A DNA stretch of 64,000 nucleotides from Azadirachta indica (taxonomy: Eukaryota > Streptophyta > Magnoliopsida > Sapindales > Meliaceae). Shown here piece after piece: positions 62,380 through 64,000 of this stretch. The notes under the pieces were generated by a model, which had not been told where the DNA came from, did not search any database, and saw only the letters and a list, made by a program, of their open reading frames with translations. The stretch lies in NCBI GenBank assembly GCA_022749755.1, contig CM040441.1, forward strand, positions 15,067,475 to 15,131,474, given 5' to 3'. The number at the start of each line of letters is the position of its first letter. Position 1 is the first letter of the stretch. The position numbers and the translations under genes are program-made.

Positions 62380-62700
62380 TTACAGTGACACTCATGACCT
62401 GTTCAAAAGTTGTCTAAACATAAATCACCTGACAACAATGCCACAATTCTTGAAGCACCTTTACGAAAACAAGTGTGGCAATTAAAGCATCTTTTCCTAA
62501 GCTTAAGCATATAATGAAATCAAACCAACGTGATAACATTACCTGATTGACATGCTTGATTACGAAGGAGAAGTAGCACTACATATCTATATGCAAAGAC
62601 AAATTATTAATCTTTTAGGTAAAAAAGAAAAAAAAAACAAACAAAAAGTTGGCATTAGGAGCTTTAATTTGTTGAGTCAGATTACAGTGACAACAATTAG
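62380..62700 (+). repeat. WAT1-upstream module, copy 6
   Basis: Direct tandem neighbour of copy 5. Nearly identical phrases are attcttgaagcacctttac, gaagtagcactacatatcta and caaattattaatcttttagg. It stops early, at gtcagattacagtgacaac. Confidence 0.72.
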
Positions 62701-63109
62701 GATATGAATATCTTAATATTCATATATGTATCTTATAAAAAAATTTATATCTATATCCTATTTATATTTATAATGAATATTATATTCAATATTCATATCC
62801 TACAAAAATAAATATTTATTAATATTTACATCATAATAAATATCTTACGGATATATTTATATTCTAATCAAAAACAGTAAAATTTTAAAAAAATTATATT
62901 TATAATTTAATTTTTAATATTTTATAAATTAATATACTATGTTAATAAATTATAATAAAAAACTCAATATCGTATTAACATCATATAAAAAAATATATAA
63001 TTCTAACAATATAAAATTTATATTCAACAATAATAACAATTCATAAATTTATAAAAAAACTTCAACCAATAATCTATATCAACAATCATTATATTACCAT
63101 CAAAGTTCA
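62701..63109. other. AT-rich spacer, no gene seen
   Basis: Repeated atattcatatcc-like phrases (62705-62800), otherwise AT-rich and non-coding. Confidence 0.45.
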
Positions 63110-63890
63110 ACCAAATTTCATCTTCACTCAACATTTGTAGAGCCCATCCAACATAATTCCTACAATATACAAATAAAAAATTTATATATAACTAGTCAAC
63201 AACTCTTTTGAAAATAAATTATTAGTAAAAAATGTCTTTGTAATATCTAATCATTACAATAGCATTCACCTCATCCATAGCATTTTTAACTTCTAAATAT
63301 TTGGTACTTTCTACTTGTGTTGAAGAATTTGAATTTACCTATGTAATAAAGAAATTTAATTATAAAAAGTATGAATTAATGATGATTAACAATATATTAA
63401 AAAATAAGTACACTTTATTACCATTAAATTCAACCCATAACCAATATTGAGTACACATTAAGGCCTCTAATGTTTTCAAATGAAATCTACTATAATGTGA
63501 AGACATGAATCTACCACTTGTACTAAAAGCTGATTCTGATGCAACTGTGAATATAAGAATAGCTAAAATATCTTTAACTATTTCTTGTAAAGTAGAATAT
63601 TTTGAACCATGTGTCTTCCACCAATTTAACATATCAAACTTCTCAAATCTTACAATACAAACAAGTTGCATTCCAATAACCAGAATTATTATTCTTTTGC
63701 CTCTTAAAATGATTCCATACATTTGAAATCAATGTCTTACTAGTAGCTGGACTTGTAAGTTCTTCACAACTGTCTCTGGAGTTTGACTTGAATCTATTTC
63801 ATTAAGTTGGTCAGGAACATCACTAAGAGTGAGTTGTTCATCAGATCCTATCATCATCAAATTCATATGTATTTTTCACCTACAAATTAA
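63110..63890 (-). pseudogene. hAT transposase remnant, internally deleted
   Basis: Read on the minus strand. An N-terminal part (63868-63740) starts MNLMMIGSDEQLTLSDVPDQ. After a frame change a BED zinc finger reads SNVWNHFKRQKNNNSGYWNA then TCLYCKI (63733-63640). A stop follows and the frame changes directly into the C-terminal hAT dimerisation domain (63645-63420), with FDMLNWWKTHGSKYSTLQEI, VASESAFSTSGRFMSSHYS and ALMCTQYWLW. A further piece near 63330-63240 reads TKYLEVKNAMDEVNAIV. The roughly 400-residue catalytic core that normally separates the BED and dimerisation domains is missing. It is an inactive remnant; the element's ends are not identified. Confidence 0.82.
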
Positions 63891-64000
63891 CAATTTAGTT
63901 GATCAATTTCTAAGTTTATAGTACAACAACAATAAATCAAAATTGTCAAGAAAAATTTTCATGAGAAAATTAGTATAATGTTAATGTGATAATAGGTTAA

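Overview
This window is AT-rich plant nuclear DNA, most likely from a eudicot. The evidence is GT-AG introns, TATA-box promoters, Ty1/copia, MULE, hAT, LINE and SINE remnants, and plant-specific gene families. I see no bacterial operons, rRNA genes or CRISPR arrays. Only one gene looks intact: a WAT1-related (EamA/drug-metabolite transporter superfamily) membrane transporter at 44049-45831, with seven exons and 364 residues. The rest is decayed paralogues of that gene and nested mobile elements.

Layout. (1) 1-7272: AT-rich spacer with two direct copies of a WAT1-upstream module (about 1081-2560 and 6180-7272), a large inverted repeat (3474-4280) and a tRNA-like SINE remnant. (2) 7273-12387: a minus-strand copia element with AAGTT target duplications, sitting in the leader of WAT1 copy A. 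(3) 12836-14640: WAT1 copy A, seven recognisable exons but two frameshifts. (4) 15102-33895: an 18.8-kb MULE with a perfect 9-bp target duplication. It is split inside its left terminal inverted repeat by a second 10.2-kb MULE (15195-25364), which has its own perfect 9-bp duplication. The inner MULE has a broken MuDR-type transposase on the plus strand and a broken DUF1985/Ulp1 (C48) protease gene on the minus strand. The outer MULE has a second DUF1985 gene and four exons of a captured, decayed ATG18b-type autophagy gene.

(5) 33905-43600: spacer, a probable solo gypsy-type LTR (35931-36423), a block with a relic of the WAT1 3' exons (about 38550-38910), and the promoter region of the intact gene. 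(6) 44049-45831: the intact WAT1-related gene. (7) 46100-52965: another upstream module, a second, internally deleted copia element (47060-50824), and another WAT1 relic in a duplicated block (50995-51645). (8) 52971-60313: a third copia element (plus strand, GACAA duplications) with a truncated LINE inside it. (9) 60682-61025: WAT1 exons 5-6 only. (10) 61590-62700: two more upstream modules. (11) 63110-63890: an internally deleted hAT transposase gene on the minus strand.

Overall this is a head-to-tail tandem array of WAT1-related genes in which one member stays coding and at least four have decayed. Transposons account for much of the added DNA. The most unusual part is the MULE-in-MULE structure, where both elements carry DUF1985 genes and the outer one has also picked up ATG18b exons. 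All coordinates come from reading the sequence by eye; no alignment or database search was run.
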